From the NCBI GenBank assembly GCA_001701225.1, contig DAAQ01000028.1, positions 132,400-196,399 of the forward strand: a stretch of 64,000 bases of DNA, written 5' to 3'. Shown here piece by piece: positions 60,548-64,000 of the stretch. The DNA comes from Bacteroidales bacterium H5. Its GTDB lineage: Bacteria; Bacteroidota; Bacteroidia; Bacteroidales; Muribaculaceae. The position numbers and the translations under genes are program-made. The notes under the pieces are model-generated. The model was not told the origin of the DNA, did not search any database, and worked only from the letters and a program-made list of their open reading frames with translations. The first letter of the stretch is position 1. Every line of letters starts with the position of its first letter.

Positions 60548-61228
60548 ATGGCAATCATCAAACTTACAGGAATCAACAAGATCTATCGTACAGACGAGGT
60601 AGAGACACAGGCACTCGAGAACGTTAACATCGAAATCAACCAGGGCGAGTTCGTCTCGGTGATGGGCCCCTCGGGCTGCGGCAAGTCCACCCTCCTCAAC
60701 ATCGTAGGCCTGCTCGACACCCCCTCCTCGGGCACCGTAGAGATAGCCGGACACACACTCGACACAAAGAAGATGAAGGATGCCGAGCTGGCCGCCTTCC
60801 GCAACCGCAACATAGGATTCGTGTTCCAGAGCTTCCACCTCATCCCCTCGCTCAATGTCACCGACAACATTCTCCTCCCCCTCACATACCGCAGCGGCCT
60901 GTCTGACAAGGAGCGCCGCGCCAAGGCCCGCGAGGTACTGGAGCGCGTCGGCCTCACACACCGCGCCAAACACATGCCCGCACAGCTCTCGGGCGGACAG
61001 TGCCAGCGCGTGGCCATAGCCCGCGCCATCATAGGCAACCCCGAGATAATCCTGGCTGACGAGCCCACCGGTAACCTTGACTCCAAGATGGGCGCCGAGG
61101 TAATGGAGCTGCTGCACGAGCTCAACAAACAGGATGGCCGCACCATCCTGATGGTGACCCACAACGAGGCCCAGGCCAAACAGACCGACAGGATACTGCG
61201 ATTCTTCGACGGACGACAGATAGGATAA
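60548..61228 (+). CDS. MacB/LolD-type ABC transporter ATPase
   Basis: The 226-residue ATPase has Walker A GPSGCGKSTLLN, signature LSGGQCQRVAIARA, Walker B IILADEPTGNLD and the switch His in MVTHNEAQA. It belongs to the LolD/MacB/FtsE group that powers mechanotransmission exporters rather than substrate channels. It is tightly packed in the operon (4 nt before, 6 nt after). Confidence 0.96.
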   Translation: MAIIKLTGINKIYRTDEVETQALENVNIEINQGEFVSVMGPSGCGKSTLLNIVGLLDTPSSGTVEIAGHTLDTKKMKDAELAAFRNRNIGFVFQSFHLIPSLNVTDNILLPLTYRSGLSDKERRAKAREVLERVGLTHRAKHMPAQLSGGQCQRVAIARAIIGNPEIILADEPTGNLDSKMGAEVMELLHELNKQDGRTILMVTHNEAQAKQTDRILRFFDGRQIG

Positions 61229-61234
61229 CAGGTT

Positions 61235-62530
61235 ATGTTAAAGGAAACCATATACAATCTCAAGACCCAGCCGGTGATGGGTGTGGTGTCGGTGCTTGGT
61301 ACCGCGCTCTGTCTGCTGCTGGTGATGATGGTGACGGTGCTCAACGACATTGACACCGCCCCCCTGGTACCCGAGTCGAACCGCGACCGTCTGCTCTACG
61401 ATCACTATATCTGTATCTATAACAACGATCAGAGCCAGTCCGGCGGAGTCGGACAGCTCACTATCGACAGGTTATACTCCAACCTCCCCTCGGCCGAGGC
61501 TGTATCTGTGGCAGGCCAGATGTTCACAAGCACCGACATCGAGACCGACGGTGTTGCCCCCGTGATAGCCGACAGGCGCGATGCCGACGGAAACTACTGG
61601 AAGATTTTTGACCATCAGTTTGTGGCCGGAGGCCCCCTGACCGACGACGACGTGAACACACGCAACAATGTGGTTGTCATCGCCGAGTCGGTTGCCGGGA
61701 AGCTGTTCGGCTCGGGCGAGGCGGTCGGCAAGACCGTCAGGATAGGCTATAAGGAATATGTCGTCAAGGGAGTCGTGCGTGATGTGTCACCCGTGATGGG
61801 CGCGAGCTATGCCCAGATGTGGGTTCCAATCAAACCCATGAGGAACTTTGACGACGGTGAGGACGGGGGTATCTCGGCCAAGGACTGGCGCGGCAACTAT
61901 ATGGCCATAATCATGGCCAAGACCCCTGCGGATGTCGACAACGTGATACGCGAGGCTCATGCGCGCATCCCGGCCATGCAGAAAGAGATGGAGGCCACTA
62001 CCGACGGAATGCAGCGCCGCAACGCCGAGATATACCCCTTCCCGCAGAAGGAGTATAGCGGACGAATCACCAACGGCGAGGAATATGACCACTCCGAGCA
62101 CGAGATGATGAACTATATCCTCATCGCGATATTCCTCATCGTCCCGGCCATCAACCTCTCGAGCATGACACAGGGACGACTGAGCAAACGCCGCCATGAG
62201 ATAGGGGTACGCAGGGCCTTCGGCGCCCGCCGCAGCGAGATATTCGCTTCAATCCTGGGCGAGAACCTGATCGTTACCCTCGCCGGAGGTCTTATCGGCC
62301 TCGTGGTGACAGGTATTTTCCTGTGGCTCTTTGCCGACACCCTCATTGATGTCCCGTCATGGCAGACCTCCGTTGCGAAGATGTCCGTGACCCCCGCGAT
62401 GTTTTTCAGGTGGAACGTGTTCGGGTGGGCGTTGCTGTTCTGCTTTGTGCTCAACCTGCTCAGCGCCGGCATCCCCTCATGGCGCGCCTCACGCGAAGAC
62501 CCCGTACACGCCCTTAACAGCAGACAGTAA
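61235..62530 (+). CDS. MacB-like FtsX permease 1
   Basis: The 431-residue permease has a first helix near 15-38, a periplasmic MacB core domain (about 40-285) and three C-terminal helices (about 288-425), with the FtsX signature RLSKRRHEIGVRRAFGARRSEIF. Together with the second permease it likely forms a heterodimer driven by the ATPase upstream. Cargo is unknown; relatives export antibiotics, peptides or lipoproteins. Confidence 0.92.
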   Translation: MLKETIYNLKTQPVMGVVSVLGTALCLLLVMMVTVLNDIDTAPLVPESNRDRLLYDHYICIYNNDQSQSGGVGQLTIDRLYSNLPSAEAVSVAGQMFTSTDIETDGVAPVIADRRDADGNYWKIFDHQFVAGGPLTDDDVNTRNNVVVIAESVAGKLFGSGEAVGKTVRIGYKEYVVKGVVRDVSPVMGASYAQMWVPIKPMRNFDDGEDGGISAKDWRGNYMAIIMAKTPADVDNVIREAHARIPAMQKEMEATTDGMQRRNAEIYPFPQKEYSGRITNGEEYDHSEHEMMNYILIAIFLIVPAINLSSMTQGRLSKRRHEIGVRRAFGARRSEIFASILGENLIVTLAGGLIGLVVTGIFLWLFADTLIDVPSWQTSVAKMSVTPAMFFRWNVFGWALLFCFVLNLLSAGIPSWRASREDPVHALNSRQ

Positions 62531-62534
62531 AATC

Positions 62535-62653
62535 TTAAGGTTAAAGGTTATAGGTTAAAGGTTACAGGGACTTGGACCTATAAATCTTATAAATTTTATA
62601 AGTCTTATAAAACTTATAACCCCTTAACCTTTAACCCTTAACCTTTAACCCTA
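62535..62653. repeat. heptamer and TTATAA repeats inside the efflux operon
   Basis: GGTTAAA units (62538-62565) are mirrored by TTTAACC units (62623-62651), with CTTATAA-type units between. The arrangement could fold into a long hairpin between the two permease genes and lower expression of the second. No gene is present. Confidence 0.75.
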
Positions 62654-62666
62654 AAAACTTCCACTA

Positions 62667-63962
62667 ATGAATCTTCTATTCAAACAGATGCGCCGTCAGT
62701 GGCGGCCCAATCTGTGGCTCGTCTTGGAGCTTGTCATCATATCGGTCGTGACGTGGTTCATCACAGACCTGCTGCGCCAGGCATACGCACCCCTGGCCGA
62801 ACCAACCGGCTATGACATCAGTCATGTCTATTCGCTCAAGTATGGCCGCGGAGGCCAGGCTGCTCCCGGAGAGGAGGAGATGACCAAAGGCGAGGAGATG
62901 CGCGAAATAGTGAGCCGTCTGCGCCGCTATCCGGGTGTCGAGGCAGTAGGCATTTCCCTGGGCGGTATCGAGCCCTATAACGGCAGCATGTCATCGGGCG
63001 GTATGGTCGACCTCGATGGCGACTCGCTCTATTACGGCTCATACGACTATGCCAAGGGGCATGACCTCTATATAAGGTGGGGCAACGCCAATCCCGATTT
63101 CCTCAATGTATTCCGCATCACCGGCCCGAGGGGCGAGACTCCCGAGGAGCTTGCGGCCCTGCTTGGGGGCGGCCCTGACAGGATGCTGCTCTCGTCCAAT
63201 TTCGTCAATACCGTCGACAGCGGCCACCCTGTGCCTGACCCCTACACACTGCGCGGACACAGGTTCGGATATATGGCCTCGGGATGCGAGCTGGCCGGCA
63301 TCATCAACCAGCCGCGCCGCAACGACACCCAGAGCGGCGAGCGCACATGCGTCGGCATCAGGATTCTCGACGAGAACAATGACAAGCACATCGGCTCGTA
63401 TGCCGATCTGGCTATCCGCGTCAGGCCTGAGGCAGACAAGGATTTTGCCGAGACAATGCGCGCCCAGTTCAAGAAGCAGTTCCGCGTAGGCAAGACCTAT
63501 CTCAAGGACATCGTGCCCTTCAGCCGTTTGCAGAGCGACAACAACCGTCAGGTATCGGGCTATATCTTCCGCATGGGCTCGATGGTGCTCTTCCTCCTTG
63601 CCAATGTGTTCCTGGGTCTGCTCGGCACCTTCTGGTATCGCACCCGCACCCGTGTGTCTGAGATAGCCCTGCGCAAGACTCTCGGAGCCACCAACAGCAG
63701 CGTGTTCCGCACGCTGATGGCCGAGGGCTTCACCCTTCTGGGCATAGCGGTGGTCATAGCCGCCATTATCGTGGGCGTGCTGGTCAAGCTCGAGATCGCC
63801 AACATGCAGTTCTATGGCTATGAGACCCTCGACACTCATGCCGTGGTGGTCAACGCCGTCGCAAGCCTGCTGATGCTCGCAGCCGTCATAGCGATCGGCA
63901 TCTGGATACCTGCCCGCTCGGCCATGAAGGTTGACCCCGCCATATCGCTTAGGAGTGAGTAA
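62667..63962 (+). CDS. MacB-like FtsX permease 2
   Basis: The 431-residue permease has the same topology as its neighbour: a first helix at about 17-35, a periplasmic domain and three C-terminal helices, with the signature TRTRVSEIALRKTLGATNSSVFRTLMAEG and the end PARSAMKVDPAISLRSE. It is intact and ends 38 bp before the window edge. The operon probably continues to the right, where a regulator or outer-membrane channel may lie. Confidence 0.92.
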   Translation: MNLLFKQMRRQWRPNLWLVLELVIISVVTWFITDLLRQAYAPLAEPTGYDISHVYSLKYGRGGQAAPGEEEMTKGEEMREIVSRLRRYPGVEAVGISLGGIEPYNGSMSSGGMVDLDGDSLYYGSYDYAKGHDLYIRWGNANPDFLNVFRITGPRGETPEELAALLGGGPDRMLLSSNFVNTVDSGHPVPDPYTLRGHRFGYMASGCELAGIINQPRRNDTQSGERTCVGIRILDENNDKHIGSYADLAIRVRPEADKDFAETMRAQFKKQFRVGKTYLKDIVPFSRLQSDNNRQVSGYIFRMGSMVLFLLANVFLGLLGTFWYRTRTRVSEIALRKTLGATNSSVFRTLMAEGFTLLGIAVVIAAIIVGVLVKLEIANMQFYGYETLDTHAVVVNAVASLLMLAAVIAIGIWIPARSAMKVDPAISLRSE

Positions 63963-64000
63963 AGTTTAAAGATGAAAGATTAGTAGTGGTGCGATAAAAA

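Overview
The window looks like chromosomal DNA of a gut-type Bacteroidales bacterium, most likely close to Muribaculaceae or Bacteroidaceae; the family is inferred from gene style and not tested. The evidence is the Bacteroidetes -7 box (TAnnTTTG) just upstream of about twenty genes, the absence of obvious Shine-Dalgarno sites, a 1134-residue SecA, a SurA-OstA-MutL gene string, BspA-type leucine-rich repeat proteins, FucP-type sugar symport, multidomain carbohydrate esterases, and short C-terminal tails resembling type IX secretion (T9SS) sorting domains. No rRNA, tRNA, CRISPR array or SusC/SusD pair was seen.

Layout. 1-5 kb: a possible gene end at the left edge, a Yip1-like membrane protein, smpB, a nested palindromic element, a YebC-family gene and pheT. 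5-7 kb: an IS30-family insertion sequence and a higBA toxin-antitoxin pair. 7-11.5 kb: a small hemicellulose locus, with fucP-like symporter and GH43 on one strand and a divergent CE7 acetyl esterase. 11.6-14.2 kb: an AT-rich patch (SatD-like, DUF3307, small secreted protein) whose last gene lies between imperfect direct repeats. 14.2-16.4 kb: two glycosyltransferases. 16.5-16.9 kb: a 33-bp-period repeat array ahead of an ATPase remnant. 17-30 kb: LRR protein, dnaB, ispD-recG, a large BspA-like protein, a candidate structured RNA, a DUF3298 lipoprotein, acpP-fabF and a flippase-like membrane protein. 30-37 kb: a membrane-anchored AraC-type regulator divergent from a protein with two CE7 esterase modules. 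37-50.5 kb: flavodiiron protein, DUF3127 protein, secA, a phosphatase-fold protein without its metal ligands, and the surA-ostA-mutL-DUF4105 operon. 50.6-59 kb: a pectin-modifying pair (CE12 then CE8) with a second membrane-anchored AraC-type regulator. 59-64 kb: a MacB-like efflux operon (adaptor, ATPase, two FtsX permeases) that runs off the right edge.

How it fits together. Housekeeping modules (replication, translation, fatty acid and isoprenoid synthesis, envelope biogenesis) alternate with small CAZyme loci centred on deacetylation and demethylation of plant polysaccharides. Two of those loci sit beside one-protein transmembrane regulators that have the sensor of hybrid two-component systems but no kinase or receiver. 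The efflux operon has a near-perfect sigma-54 promoter with tandem palindromic upstream sites, unlike the TAnnTTTG promoters elsewhere, which points to an unseen NtrC-type activator.

The best candidates for something undescribed are the sigma-54/palindrome control region at 59151-59257, the kinase-less membrane AraC regulators, the 33-bp repeat array at 16571, the ligand-less phosphatase-fold protein beside secA, and the structured RNA at about 25605-25797.
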